A DNA stretch of 64,000 nt from Amborella trichopoda (taxonomy: Eukaryota > Streptophyta > Magnoliopsida > Amborellales > Amborellaceae): the NCBI RefSeq assembly GCF_000471905.2, contig NW_006494789.1:6981217-7045216 (forward strand), in the 5' to 3' direction. Below the pieces are notes generated by a model. The model was given only the letters and a program-made list of their open reading frames with translations. It was not told the origin of the DNA and made no database searches. The position numbers and the translations under genes are program-made. Positions 21,666 through 33,064 of the stretch are shown here, piece by piece (position 1 is the first letter of the stretch; the number at the start of each line of letters is the position of its first letter).

Positions 21666-22289
21666 ACCACTCAAAAATGATAGCTGACTTAACCTTCTTG
21701 GGGCATCTTTAGCATCTTGGAGTACATTTGTAACCTCTTGGGAATGATGGTCTTCTTCATGAGACTTGTCTTGTCTTGTCGTGCGACCAGACCGAGGCCG
21801 TGCAATTTAAGATCATGCAACACGGACCATGGCTACGCGGTTTAGAGTCTTGCGGCTTGGACTATGCAGTTTAAGGTCATGCAACTAGACCTCCACTACA
21901 ATTTAAGGTCATATAGTGTGGACCATAGTGTGGGTCACCATGTAGGTGAAGCTCCATGAGGAATAAATCTATAAATAACAATCTGACTCTCTATGGATAA
22001 AATGGTTAATTTCATACATTAGTAGTTAAGTTCCTTGATCTCACCGTTAGATTTGGATGATCGAGCGGCACGTATCTCAGGTTTCAGGGGAGACCCGGGA
22101 CGTATTGGGATCGCTCTCTCAAGAACCTCGTTAGAGAACAAGGGCTGGTATTACAAACCGATGATAGAGGAATTTAAGGTGGGTTTGAGACTTACTCGGG
22201 CTGGCTCGCATGGGCGCTCTCTTAGACCATGAAGAAAGTCCCCCCACTCATAAAACTGGTTCAGAATCGCCTTTTGTGTTTTTTAAGAA

Positions 22290-22630
22290 CAGAGGAGAGA
22301 GAAAGACATAGTAGGCGTTAGGCATTGCCGGCTGTGTTTTAAGAAGAGCAGAGAGAGAAAGACACAACTGGTGCTAGGCATTATCGATTATGTTATAAGA
22401 AGAGCGAAGAGAGAAAGACATAGTCGGCGCTAGGTATTGCCGGTAGTGTTTTAAGAAAAGCGAAGAGAGAAAGACACAATCGATGTTAGGCATTGCCAAC
22501 TGTATTTTAAGAAGAGCGGAGAGAGAAAGACACAGTCAACGCTAGGCATTGTCAGCTATGTTTTAAGACGAGCGCAGAGAGAAAGAAATACTCGACGTTA
22601 GGCATTGCCAGCTATGTTTTAAGAAGAAGA
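22290..22630 (-). repeat. hairpin minisatellite, about 6 units of 56 bp
   Basis: Units read 'cacagtcggcgctaggcatt' then 'gccggctgtgttttaagaag' and a purine spacer. The inverted-repeat core is the same as in the array at 18400-19255, but the spacer and unit length differ and match the array at 29366-29760. This subtype marks element D. Confidence 0.85.
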
Positions 22631-24724
22631 ACAAAAAGGAGATAGGGATGAGAAGAAGAGAGAGGAAGATAGATAGAGACAATAAGAAGAAAGAGAAAGA
22701 GAGATAGAGACGAGAAGAAGAGAGAGAAAGAGAGATAGAGATGAGAAGAAGAGAGAAAGAGAGATAGAGATGAGAAAAAGAGAGAAATGAGAGAGAAAGA
22801 GGGGAGGAGAGAGAAAGAGGAAAGGAGAGAGAAAGAGGGAAGGAGAGAGAAAGTTATCTTACGAAATGATATCGACCCTTTTCTTCTCTCTCCTCTCTCT
22901 CTCCAAGACCCACTCACGAGCTTAAGAAAAAATGAAGTCTTTATTGCATCTTTAAGAATGACAAAGGGATTTTACAATTTGGCTTTACATGCTTATAGAG
23001 AATTGGGCCCAAACATGGGTGGATGCCTAAAAACTACCTAGAATTGAAGATAATTACAATTTAATTGAATTAAAAGAAATTCTAAAAATGTGTGCAAAAG
23101 GACTGTGCCTAATAATGTGTGAAATTCCAAAACAGTTCCTGTTGTTGCCCGAGAGCTTGTGTGATCATCCATGACTGATTTGGGGCTGTTTTGATGCTCG
23201 TTTAATCGAAAGATGATTGTTTTCTTGTGGGGCTCGGTATGGCGATCGATTTGATACCAACTTCGAGCCATGAATCATGTTTTTAAGCCATGATCATGAA
23301 ACTTGAAATTTGCTTCAATATTGAAAACTTTGGATCGATTGTGTGCTGTTTCTTAATGCTTTTTTTTAGACTTTTCGTTGAATCACACTAAGCATGCCAT
23401 CAGGATCACGTTGCAACATACGTAGCTTGAATTCGTGTCCAGATGAAGATTTCGTCATCTTGAGTTTTTTGCCAAAATCTTGAAATCCGAAGGCCAAAAT
23501 TTATAATAGCTTCAACGCCTCCTTGGGTGAAATTCAACCGTTCATCATATGTGGGGTTCAGACCAGAGATGGCCACGGACCTCACGCACATAATGCAATT
23601 GGTATCGTGCTGATTGGGTATGCGAGCGTCATTATTTAGCCGCTCGAGTGAGGCATGCTGCTGCTAAATTTTCTACAATTTTCTTCACAGATCAGCAACT
23701 ACTCTCTAGTTTTTCTCCCTGTTCAGGCATCGCCATGGGGTATACCACATATCGAAGTACTTGTCTTGATGAGACAAACATGCTCACAGTATTTGAGAGG
23801 GATCCGACTTGGAATTTGTAAGATATAAGCCCCTAAAATCACTGCTCGTGATTGTGAAAATAGCCACCTTTAATGGTGTTTTAGTGTAGAGTGGCCACAC
23901 GGGAATAGTGTGCAGCCTACCCCTTTTCGATATTTTACTCATAACTTTATCTTGGAGTACTCGATTAAGCCGAAACTTGACCCATGGGGATTTTAGACCT
24001 TGCCATATCCAATGGCGGTGGTCCTATAGATGTTTGATGTACCAAAACTATAGTTCTAGTTACGGGGTCCATTTTAGGGTGCTAGAGGTCGATTTTGTCG
24101 AAATTGTTTCTTCGTGTTCACTACCTTAGACGTGTCTGATCGCTATGCAACTTGGCAGATGGCCTTTTGAAATGCTGATGAAGATCTTGAGCGATTATGG
24201 GCCATTATGAGACTATCAAAATTTCCACTATTTAGTACGCTTTATAGGCCTACTTCCTCTTGGTTCTGTATCGGCGACCAAGGTGCTGAAAAATACATTC
24301 AAACAGTTTGCCCCGCTAAATGTTGTGCTTCTAGAGAAGCGAGAAGGACAACGTTTGGAAAATTTCCTTCGGCTTCATTACTTTTGTCTTCTTAGCTACA
24401 AGACCACATGAACATCGAGGAGATTCACATAATGGTGTAACTAGGATGCTCAGATGTAGGGATGCATTGTTCGCGGGTCCGTCCGTGGAGGCTTTAAGGG
24501 GAGAAGAGACTTTTTTGAGAGATCATATCGAAGTCCTCATCCTTGTGTGGACTGTTTGCGATTCTGAAGCTGAGGATTTTGTATGGATCTCGTCAGTCAG
24601 AAACAGGCCTGTCTTGTAATTGAGTACCATGTTGAAGGGCATTATTCCCATTTGGCCTTGGTTTCATTGTCTTAGAGAGACAACAAAAGAGCCTTTGGTC
24701 GGCGCTTGCGTAATGCACCAGTTG

Positions 24725-25085
24725 TTCCTTAGCGGGTAGGGTACCTCAATTTATCGAGATAACCATCTTTAGGTATAACCACCCATACCCACTGCTTTGC
24801 AGCTACGACAATCATCTGATTGCCGCTCCAAAGTCATGGTTGACTTAGCCTTATTGGGGCATCTTTGGTTTGACGAAGTTACTTTCTTGTTTGTTTGTTA
24901 TGCTTAAGAGCCTTTTGTTGGCGCTCGTCTGCATCGTGCACCATTTGGTCCTTGGTGGGTAAGGTACCTCGATTTATCGAGATAACCAGCTTTGGGTATA
25001 ATCACCCCTACCCACTACTTTGCAGCTACGGCAATCATCAGATTGCTGCTCCAAAGTCATGGTTAACTTAGCCTTCTCAAGGTGT
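24725..25085. repeat. direct duplication of about 240 bp in U3
   Basis: The sequence from 'gtagggtacctcaatttatc' to 'gctccaaagtcatggtt' appears twice. It is homologous to the 145-bp duplication at 21405-21665 but has extra sequence between copies. The short stretch after it (25085-25260) is LTR U3 with no supported ORF. Confidence 0.75.
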
Positions 25086-25559
25086 CTCCGGCATCTGGGA
25101 GTGTGTTTCTTAGCCTCCTTGGAATGATGCTCTTTCTCATGAGACTTGTCTTTCCGTCTTGGTGAGTATTATGTCCTTTGAGTCCTTTTTGCAACTGGAC
25201 TCGAGCTCTCAAAATGAGGGCTAAAGCTGCCTGTTGAGGCGAGCACTGCATCAACCTTTTTATTGGTCCAAGCATCCTTTGTGGATTTTCACTTGAACTT
25301 GGGGAGCGGCATTGTAGAGATGGTTTTCACCAACTTCTTATTAGTTGGGGCTCTTTTACCCATGACCTTACGGCCATGTTCACCCTATTCTTCAATTTTT
25401 ACTCACGATGCCTTTTCAGGTTTCACCGTGGTCGAGTTTTATCCACGAAACTCTTTTATTCATGGTTTCGTGACCATGCCCATCCGTCATTTTTACTCAT
25501 GATGTTTCCTTATTATGGTATACACCATACCCGTTACTTCATTTTTTTTGTGAAAGCAT

Positions 25560-26290
25560 GTTTAAGGTCATGCCTTCGGGACCTGTGCGAAGCCTTTTAA
25601 CGTCATGCGGCCTGGACGTGCACTACAATTTATGGTCATACAGCTAGACCATAATGGAGAGGGATGGTGGTTGGTAGAGGCCATGGAGTGAGTATGATAG
25701 TGGTTTAGCTCACCATCTCCCGAAGCAACCTATGAAAGATGGATGAGACATAAAAGGTGGGTAAAAATGGTTACCCACTAGTTTGCAACGAGTAATAGAT
25801 GGTAGGATAGCTCACCGTTTTGTGAGCACGGGTGAGACTCACTAGGGAATGATGAAGGATGGTGAAGTGAATGGACTCACTGGGGAGGTAGTGCACACTT
25901 ATGGGTCGGTTAAGGAAGACGTGCATGAAGATGCACATAAAAAGGTGTGCACACGTACGTGGAGGCGAGTTTATGGTCATACCTTGGGACCTGTTCAAAG
26001 CAGTTTATAGCCATGCAGTCAGGACGTGCACTATGGTTTGGGGTCATGTAGCTTGGACAATGGTTATGCAGTTTAAAGTCATGCAACTAGGACCATGCGA
26101 TTTAAGGTCGTGCGACTAGACCTCCGCTATAGTTTATGGTCGTATAGTTTAACCATGGTGCTGGGCCTTTTAACGTCACGCGGCTAGGACATGTACTATA
26201 GTTTTAGGGTCATACAACTAGACCATAGTTATGCAGTGTTAAAGTCATGCAACAAGGACCATGCAGTTTAAGTTCATGCAATGGTGTAGA
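25560..26290. repeat. GGTC-N9/10-GACC dyad array (D LTR start)
   Basis: Dyad units are seen mainly at 25560-25660 and 25975-26290, with 'aaggtcatgcaactaggacc' type cores. Between them (25660-25975) is U3 sequence like 4010-4390, with 'gtgagcacgggtgagactca'. The array ends where unrelated sequence begins, so the LTR start is near 26290. Confidence 0.7.
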
Positions 26291-26640
26291 TCTAATTATT
26301 GGGCTGTTAGCTCATTCCATCTTATTTACATAACGTAGAGTAAAGAGTGTTGACTTCTGTGCTACAGGTGGGTGGCAATTTGGGGATTGAAGTTTGAAAT
26401 TAAGAAATTTGAAAAGTCGTCTTCCAAAGACCTTCACAGTATTATTTGGTTGTTTCAACATTGTGATATGTACTTTATTTTGTGTATTTTGAGCCAGTAG
26501 TGCCGTGAAGGAATTGTAAAGACTTTTAATATTGAATGAATGAGACAACTATATTTTTGAAGTGATATTTGTCTATGAATGGATTTATTTAGTTATTTTT
26601 CATGGTTTGTTCTTGATTATGTGTTTTTATGTGTTGAGCC
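26290..26640. other. unrecognised 350 bp between D LTR and D leader
   Basis: A/T-rich sequence with no match elsewhere in the window and no sizeable ORF. It contains 'tattgaatgaatgagacaac' and reads like a 3' untranslated tail. Just right of it comes G/C-rich 'cgacctcgggttgcgatctc', after which the leader match to element C begins (about 26730). It could be part of D's 3' end or a small foreign insertion. Confidence 0.35.
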
Positions 26641-28243
26641 ACTCCCACCTGAGTGACGTTCGCGACCTCGGGTTGCGATCTCGTGCCCTGTCACCCTTCG
26701 ACAGGGGTTAGGGGGCACAGGTTAGTAGGGGGCCCGCGTGTCCCGACTGGACTCAACTCTTGTATGCCAATTGTGTGAGGATCGATTCTCGAGGGTATTG
26801 GGACCGTGGCTGCTGAGTGGGTTGCTTCTACGACACTAAACATAGTGCAGGTTTCATGGCCTTCTTCTTCAGGCTTCGTCATCTAAAGCGAGTAGAAGGG
26901 ATTCAAGTGGAGATGATTATCAGAGCTGGTTGCCCCGACCGCCTTTGTCACTTCCTTGGTTAGAATTTGTGGACCTCTATCGTGCTTAGCTTTGAGGCTT
27001 TGATGGACCTCGTGCCAAAACGATGATCGGGATTGCGACTGGTCAGCTCTACTTGGACAAGAGAGATTTGTCTCCATCAGGTGCGGTAAAGGATGTGGGC
27101 TAGGGACTGGGGTCATCTTGGACCAGGGTGGATGAAGAACTCCATCTTCCATCAGGTCACTGCCTCGAGCTCTCTTGTGGGCTCCAAAGGCACCACCAAA
27201 ATGACGGAGCTGGTTCAGGATGGTACTCTTGAGGAAGGTCTTCAAATACTAAGGCTGAAGTTGCTTGCTCGAAGAAGTAGGAGTAGGGTTGACTCATGAG
27301 GAAGCCTGAGTTCAGGGCGCGGGGATGTCTGTGCCGGCAACGTGTGTGTGCCCCTTGAAGAAGGATCATGGGGGACCTGAGGGTCCGCCCATGCTCGAGC
27401 AAGTGATCTGACCTAAGGAGGCCGAGAACTGCGAGCAGGAGTCTGTAAGGGAACAGGTAGAGACCTTCCCATTACGGGTGTGCTTTTGTGTGTTGAGTAG
27501 GAGGTCGAGGAGGTCATCTCCAGTGTACTCGGGTTGGTGCAATGACAGCTTTGCCTTGAGTTATGGGATACATATGAGCAGTGTGTGCAGGACCTGGCCT
27601 TGGGAGGTCTGATTATGGACACGGACTTGAGGTAACATAAGATTTGCCTCGAGGTGTGGCTCGAGTGGGTGACCCACGAGCCTTATGGTGTGTGTGAGAG
27701 GTGGAGGCCACAGGGCCTCTTCCTCTATGTGTCGAGCCTCTAAGAATAAGGACTCGTGGTGGTGCAGGAATGTGGGGAGCAACCTTGCGATTACCCACAA
27801 AAGTAATGGAAAATTTCTTGCCTTCTAAAGAGAGGGACTGGGCAGCCTTCCAACGTACCTCGACAGTACGACTAACAAGTGACTTGCCGATGATTAGGTG
27901 CATGCTGTTTGTGGCAACAGACGTGCTGCCAATGCAAGGTGCCTTGGCGGAGGTTCCACTAAAGCGAGGAGATGGGAAGTGAGGGACCTTCTAGTCCCTC
28001 CTCACACTAATCCAGGTTAAGACCAGGGAGCTAGACGAAAGGGGTCTTTTCTCAGAAGGATGGTTGGGAACGAAGTTGGAGGAACTTGTTCTTAAGGACA
28101 CCCGCGAAGGTGGGGATGAGAAAATCCCCGATTCGAATTAATGGGTTACAGAACCCGCAAGCCATAAGTGATGTGTGAATACATAAAATGAAAAGGAAAA
28201 ACTAGCCAAATAAGTACGATCCGACTAAGGGGTAGTAAGTCCA
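26640..28243 (-). mobile_element. leader / ORF1-like region of element D
   Basis: This matches by eye the leaders of C (41200-42680) and E (52503-53590). The minus-strand open piece 27613-27903 has GKSLVSRTVEVRWKAAQSLS, close to GKSLTGRVLEVRRKATQSLS in E and GKSLVDCIAEVRRKAVQSH in C. The piece 26883-27245 has KTFLKSTILNQLRHFG, also shared. Ogre-type Tat elements are known to have an extra ORF between PBS and gag; this may be its relic. Broken, several breaks. Confidence 0.6.
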
Positions 28244-28245
28244 TG

Positions 28246-28256
28246 TGGAGTCGCCA
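28246..28256 (-). other. primer binding site of element D
   Basis: On the minus strand 'tggcgactccaca' begins three bases inside the LTR edge at 28260. The same word occurs at 42681-42697 (tggctactccactggg) and 52488-52502 (tggagactccactga). Ogre-like Tat elements use a PBS starting TGGCGACTC, reported as matching a tRNA-Arg; the tRNA match was not checked here. Confidence 0.75.
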
Positions 28257-28259
28257 AGC

Positions 28260-31200
28260 TGGTTAAGTGCCTCGATCCTTCGGATCCAGATGATTGGGCA
28301 ACACGCGTCTCAAGTTTCAGGGGAGACCCGGGATGTTTTGAGATCACTCTCTCGGGAACCTCATTTGAGAATGAGGGTAGGTATTATCAACTGATGAGAG
28401 ACGAATTTAAGGTGGTTTCGGGACTTACTCGGGCTGGCTCGCGTGAGTGCCCTCCTAGATCACGAAGATAGCCCTCCAGTCGTAAAATGGGTTCGAAATC
28501 GCCTCCCTTGGCGCTTGTATTCTCTTGTTTTCTGCAATCATACATATGCGGCAAATGTTATAAGACATGTGGGTCAATAGACCTCACCTTGCCTCTTTGG
28601 TGTACGTACACAAGCGTGCACATTCATAAGAAGAAGAGAAGAATAAGAGAAGAAAGGTGGGGGAGAAAGGAATTTGACTAAGTTGGTAGGTAATTGGTCT
28701 GACGTGGCAGTAAAACGGGCTCGATAACTCAGACCGACTCAACAAAGTTACTACTAGACGTCAATACTGATACTGCCTAGCTAGATGTGATAGTTAGTCT
28801 GTCGTGGCAATAAAGCAGGCACAGTAGTTCTAGCACAACAACATTACGGCTAGAAGACAGGGCTACCATAAGAGGCTAATCTAAACCCCTCTTAGTCAAA
28901 CGAAAGGATAACAGAAGGCATGGAAATAATAAAGAGAGAATAAGAAGTAAGAGAATAAAAGGAGAAGAGAAAGAAAGAGAGGAAAGGAAAGAAACAAGGA
29001 GAAGAGTGTGAGAGAAGAGAGAACAAAGGAGAGAGGAGGGAGAAGGACACAGTCGGCGTCAGGCGTCACAGGCTGTGTTGGAAGAAGAAGAGAAAGAAGA
29101 CACAGTCGATGCTAGGCATCGCCGGCTGTGTTAGAAGAAGAAGAGAGAGGACACAGTTGGTGCTAGGTATCTCCAATAATGTTGGAGAGAGAGGGCACAA
29201 GAAGGAGAGAGAGGACACATTCGGTGTTAGGTATCGCCGACTATGTTAGAGAGAGAAGGGGTACGAAGGAGAGAGAGAGGACACATTCGACACTAGGTTT
29301 CACTAGCTGTGTTAGAGAGAGGGGGCAAGATGGACACAGTTAGCGATAAGTATCACCGGCTATATTTTTTAAGAAGAGAGGAGAGAGAAAGACATAGTCA
29401 GCATTAGGCATTGCTGGCTATGTTTTTGGAAGAGCAGAGAGAGAAAGACATAGTCGACGCTGATCATTGCCAGCCATGTTTTAAGAAGAGCAGAGAGAGA
29501 AAGGCATAATCAGCGCTAGGCATTGCCGGCTGTATTTTAGGAAGAGCGAAGAGAGAAAGACATCCCACTAAGCATTGTCGGCTATGTTTTAGAAGAGCGG
29601 AGAGAGAAAGACACAGTCGACACTAAGCATTGTCGGCTGTGTTTTAAGAAGAGTGGAGAGAGCAAGACACAGTCGGCACTAGGCATTTTCGGCAGTGTTT
29701 TAAGAAGAGTGGAGAGACAAAGATACAGCCGGCGTTAGGCATTGCCGACTGTGTTTTAAGAAGAAGACCAGAAAGGAGATAAGGATAGAAAAAGAGAGAG
29801 AGAGAGACGAGAAGAAGAGAGAGAAGGAGAGATAGAGATGAGAAGAAGAGAGAAAGAGAGATAAAGACGAGAATAAGAGAGAGAAAGAGGGGAGGAGAGA
29901 AAAAGTTACCTTACCGAAGGATACTAGCCCTTTTTTTCTCTCTCCAAGACGCACCCACTAGCTAAAGAAAAAATGAAGTATTTATTGAATCTTTAAGAAT
30001 GAACCCAAGGGGATTTTATAATTTAGCTTTATATGCTTATATATAACTGGGCCCAAACAAGGGTGGACGCCTAAAAAATACTTAGAATTGAGGATAATTA
30101 CAATTTAATTGAATTAAAATAAATTCTAAAATGGGTGCAAAAGGATTGTTTTGCCCCTGCCTAACAATATGTAAAATTCCAGAACAGTCTCTACTACTGC
30201 CCAAGAACTTGCGTGATCTTTCATGACTGATCCGGGGTTGCTCTGATGCCCGTTTGATTGAAAGATGATTGTTTTCTTGCGGAGCTCATCATGGTAATCG
30301 ATTTGATACCAACTTCGAGCCATGAATCATGTTTTTTAGCCATGATCATGAAACTTGAAATTTGCTTGAATCTTGAAAACTTTGGATCGATTGTGTACTC
30401 GTTTCTTAATGTTTTTCTTCAGTTTCTTCGCTGAATTACACAGAGCATGCCATCACGGTCACGTTGTAACAAACGCAGCTGGATTTCGTGTCTGGATGAA
30501 GATTTTGTCATCTTGAGTTTTTGGCTGGAATCTTGAAATCCGGCGGCAAGAATTTATATCAATTTTGATGCCTCCATGTGTCAAATCCAATTATTCATTG
30601 TACGCGGGATTCAAACCAAAGATAGCCACGACGCTCACGCACATAATGCAATTGGTTTTGTGCCGATCGCGTATGCGAGCGCCATGATTTGGCTGCTCAA
30701 GTGCGGCATGCTGCTGCTGAATTTTCTGTAATATTCTTCACGGATTAGCATCTTCTCTCTAGTTGTTCTCCTTGCTCGAGTATCATCATGGGGCGTACTA
30801 CATAACGAAATGCTTATCTTAATGAGACGAACATGCTCACAAAATTTGAGAGGGATTCGACTTGGAACGAGTGAGATATAGACCCCGAAAGTTACTGCCT
30901 GTGTCTATGAAAACAGCCACCTTTAATGGTGTTTTGTTGCTGGGTGGCCACATGGGAATAGTGTGTGGCCTCCCCTTTTCAGAATTTTAACCATAACATT
31001 GTCCTGGAGTGCCTGATTTAGTCAAAACTTGACACATGGAGGTTTTCAACCGTGTCGGATCCACTGTTAGTGGTCTTACAGCTATTTTGTGCACCAAAAA
31101 TATAGTTCTAGTTACGAGATCCATTTCAGGTTGTGAGAGGCCGATTTTGCAGAAATCGTTTCTTTGTGTTCACTGCTTTAAACATGTTTGATCGCAATGA

Positions 31201-31320
31201 GACGTGGCAGGTGGCCTTTTGGAGTTCTGTTGAAGATGTTGACCGATTCTAGGGCCATTTTGAGACTGTCAAAATTTCCACATTGGGGACCAAGGTGTTA
31301 AAAAATGCGTTCAAACAATC
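28260..31320 (-). mobile_element. 5' LTR of element D
   Basis: The edge is fixed by the PBS. Parts are the U5 end (28260-28910), hairpin array (29040-29760), GA run (29760-29930), and the conserved R/U3 block (29930-31320) with a TATA-like 'ttatatata' at about 30034. The match to other LTRs stops near 31320, where sequence assigned to element C resumes. It pairs with the LTR at 22023 by array subtype and diagnostic words. Confidence 0.65.
29040..29760 (-). repeat. hairpin minisatellite, about 12 units, two unit types
   Basis: The left half (29040-29350) has spacers such as 'agaagaagagagaggacaca'. The right half (29366-29760) has the 'ttttaagaagagcagagag' type shared with 22290-22630. All units keep the CAGTCGGCG / CGCCGGCTG style dyad, with some decay. 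Two unit types side by side suggest separate expansions. Confidence 0.8.
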
Positions 31321-31359
31321 AGCAGAGAGCTTTTTAGATGGAGATGATGGCCCTTCAAG

Positions 31360-31700
31360 AGTGGCAAACTTTGCTGGGGGTTAAAAGGGCAAGTGTGACT
31401 CCCTGAGGATAAAATGATTAAAGCTAGCAAGAGATTCCAATGGGAAGGCCGAATTCATTCGGGAAAAGGGGACAAATGTGGGTCTTTTATATCCTTGAGG
31501 ACAGAATAAATAAATGTGAAGACCACTGGGGGTTGCAGTAGCAAAAATGATGCTAACTCCACTAGGGATAACAAGCTATAGTACGAGTATGACTCTCCTA
31601 CTAGGGATGAGAAGTCATGACCTGAGTTTGAATGACCTGTGTTCCACTTTGCTGGGGATCATAGGTTAGAGTCAAGGTGCTACTTCACTAGGGATAATAA
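31360..31700. repeat. loose array of 'gactccactaggggataa' words
   Basis: The words 'gactccctgaggataaaatg', 'aactccactagggataacaa', 'gactctcctactagggatga' and 'ttcactagggataataa' recur every 50-80 bp. The same kind of repeat is at 4640-5000 in A and, reversed, at 61140-61400 in E (for example 'atccccagtggagt'). Confidence 0.6.
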
Positions 31701-31734
31701 TAATAAGATACACATGGCTTCAACATGGGGTGTG

Positions 31735-31985
31735 CAACAATGGACTGTTTAAAACACAGTCGGTGCCGGGCATAGCGACTATTATTTCTTTTGAGTGCTG
31801 AGCCGGCGATGAGTCTTTGAAAATGCAATCGGTGCTGAAAACAACCAATACTACTTCTTAACGACTCTACCGATGCTGAGGATGGCCCGTGATATCGTGT
31901 AAACCCAACCGGTGCTAAGTTTCCAAGCACACAGCAGGTGCTAGGGTTGTTGAAACGCAACCGGCGCTAGGTAACTTCGACAACG
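31735..31985. repeat. CACAGYCGGYGC repeat, outer array
   Basis: Words such as 'cacagtcggtgccgggcata', 'aacccaaccggtgctaag' and 'cgcaaccggcgctaggtaac' recur every 35-55 bp. The core is the same as one arm of the hairpin unit in the U5 arrays, but the second arm is mostly absent. It lies upstream of the aORF TATA-like box. Confidence 0.65.
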
Positions 31986-32159
31986 TGGCCGAGCCCGACC
32001 CAGTCCTGATCTGTGTCGCATGGCATTTGATGAGGCGACAACAACACTTTACCTAGGCCTCGGATCAAAGCCCTACCCGGTCCGGCCCATTTATCGGTTG
32101 GCTTTCTAAGTCGCGGCTGGAATTCCCAGTTTTTTAGGAACATTTGAGGGTAGCGTTGG

Positions 32160-32172
32160 CTATGTAAAGGGG
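32160..32172 (+). promoter_or_regulatory. decayed TATA-like box of the aORF (element C)
   Basis: 'ctatgtaaagggg' sits about 0.9 kb before the aORF ATG at 33065. It aligns with 'tatgtataaaaaggggg' in A and with the good minus-strand TATA (ctatataagg) of E. The flanking 'aaaccccattttcac' aligns with 'aaactccactttac' in A. Confidence 0.45.
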
Positions 32173-32804
32173 TAAAACCCCATTTTCACTTTTCCTAATT
32201 GAAGGTAAAAAAGACTTGAGAAAAATAAAATTTTAACGGTGAGAACAGGGTTCCCGGTGGAAGCTCTAGCAAAGACTGAGTGTCCCGGTGAGAGTTTGTA
32301 GGAGGTTTGCCAAAAAATAGGGAAAGTTCCGGCTGGCTATAGACGACACTAAGCAAGCGAGGCCAGAGTTACAGAAAAAGGGAGCGAGAAAAAGGAATTC
32401 TCTAAGGAGTTTTTTGGGACGGCAAGGAGTTATGGCAGTGGTTTTCAAGGGTAGAAGAGGCGGGAACTACAGCAGTGGGCATTTTTGCTAAATTTAGGAG
32501 TTTTTTTTCCAGTGTGTGTAGTGGTTTTTCCGGCAACTTGGGGGGGTTGCCGAGGTTTTCTGGCTGCGGAAGGGGAGTTCCGGCGCGAAATCAAAGGGTC
32601 AAGGGAAACAAACTGTTGCAGAAGGTGGACCACTGCAAGAGGTGGACGGTTTCCATTCGCACTTGTGAGACGTGTGTCAGGAGCCATAGAAGGACGTGGT
32701 GACAGTTGTCAGGCGGCATAGCGGGGCTCGAGGTGTCATGTGTAGAATCTGCGGCATGTATGAGAGATTTGAGCATAGTTCATGCTAGATGTTGGCAAAC
32801 ACAG

Positions 32805-33025
32805 CTTGTGTTAACAGACACAAATGGTGCTATGCGTTAGCAGACACATCCGGCGCTAAGCATTGAAAGACACAGCCGGCGCTAGGCTTTGGCGGACACA
32901 GTCGGCACTAAGCTTTGAGTGCACAACCGACACTAAGCGTTAGGGGACGTAGCCGGCGCTAAGCTTTGAGTGCCCAGCCAGTGCTAAGCTTCTTAAATCA
33001 CAGTCGGCGCTGATCCAGTGCCTTA
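32805..33025 (+). repeat. CACAGCCGGCGCTAAGC array in the aORF leader
   Basis: About six or seven units of 30-35 bp run here, such as 'acacagccggcgctaggctt', 'cacagtcggcactaagcttt' and 'cgtagccggcgctaagcttt'. They end about 40 bp before the aORF start codon. Related words in E lie at 59810-59990. The core equals one arm of the U5 hairpin units. Confidence 0.75.
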
Positions 33026-33064
33026 ACAATTTTTATTTGGGAGTAAACCAGTAAGCTCTTTATA

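Larger units (their letters stand above)
17584..22017 (-). mobile_element. 3' LTR of element C (main part)
   Basis: The terminal edge is placed at 17584 by alignment with LTR ends that abut a PBS (28260, 42700, 52484). From left to right come the U5 end (17584-18300), hairpin array (18400-19255), GA run (19255-19550), conserved R/U3 block (19580-20960), a U3 block with a plus-strand frame (20960-21310), a duplicated block (21405-21665) and a short GGTC array (21780-21920). It shares with the LTR at 42700 the words 'ggagatcagcacaatgacta' and 'agagtggagatcata' that the D LTRs lack. Its remainder probably lies right of D from 31320. Confidence 0.7.
22023..26290 (-). mobile_element. 3' LTR of element D
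   Basis: The LTR edge 'tagttaagttccttgatctc' is placed by comparison with 28260 and 42700. Parts are a short U5 end (22023-22270), hairpin array (22290-22630), GA run (22630-22860), R/U3 block (22880-24350), U3 block (24350-25130), the 'ggttttcacc' segment (25260-25560) and a GGTC-dyad array (25560-26290). This is one of the more complete U3 regions in the window and helps place the LTR start near 26290. Confidence 0.65.
22023..31320 (-). mobile_element. Element D: Tat-family fossil nested in element C
   Basis: The 3' LTR is at 22023-26290, a short internal part at 26290-28256, and the 5' LTR at 28260-31320. Both D LTRs share an array subtype with the spacer 'aagaagagcggagagagaaa' and the word 'gaaaactttggatcgattgt', which the C LTRs lack. 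D sits inside a loose 'gactcc...ggataa' repeat of element C that continues on the other side at 31360. It keeps only a leader, with no pol visible, and is broken with many parts lost. It must be younger than C. Confidence 0.6.
31320..33064 (-). mobile_element. aORF promoter-side region of element C
   Basis: This region continues element C after the nested D. It holds a 'gactccactagggataa' repeat (31360-31700), a 'cacagccggcgctaag' repeat (31735-31985), a TATA-like word (32160-32172), a leader matching 6125-7045 of A, and a second 'cggcgctaag' repeat just before the aORF ATG (32805-33025). The same order, reversed, is seen in E from 61400 down to 59800. Open frames at 32266-32776 lie on both strands and are unconvincing. 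Confidence 0.65.
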
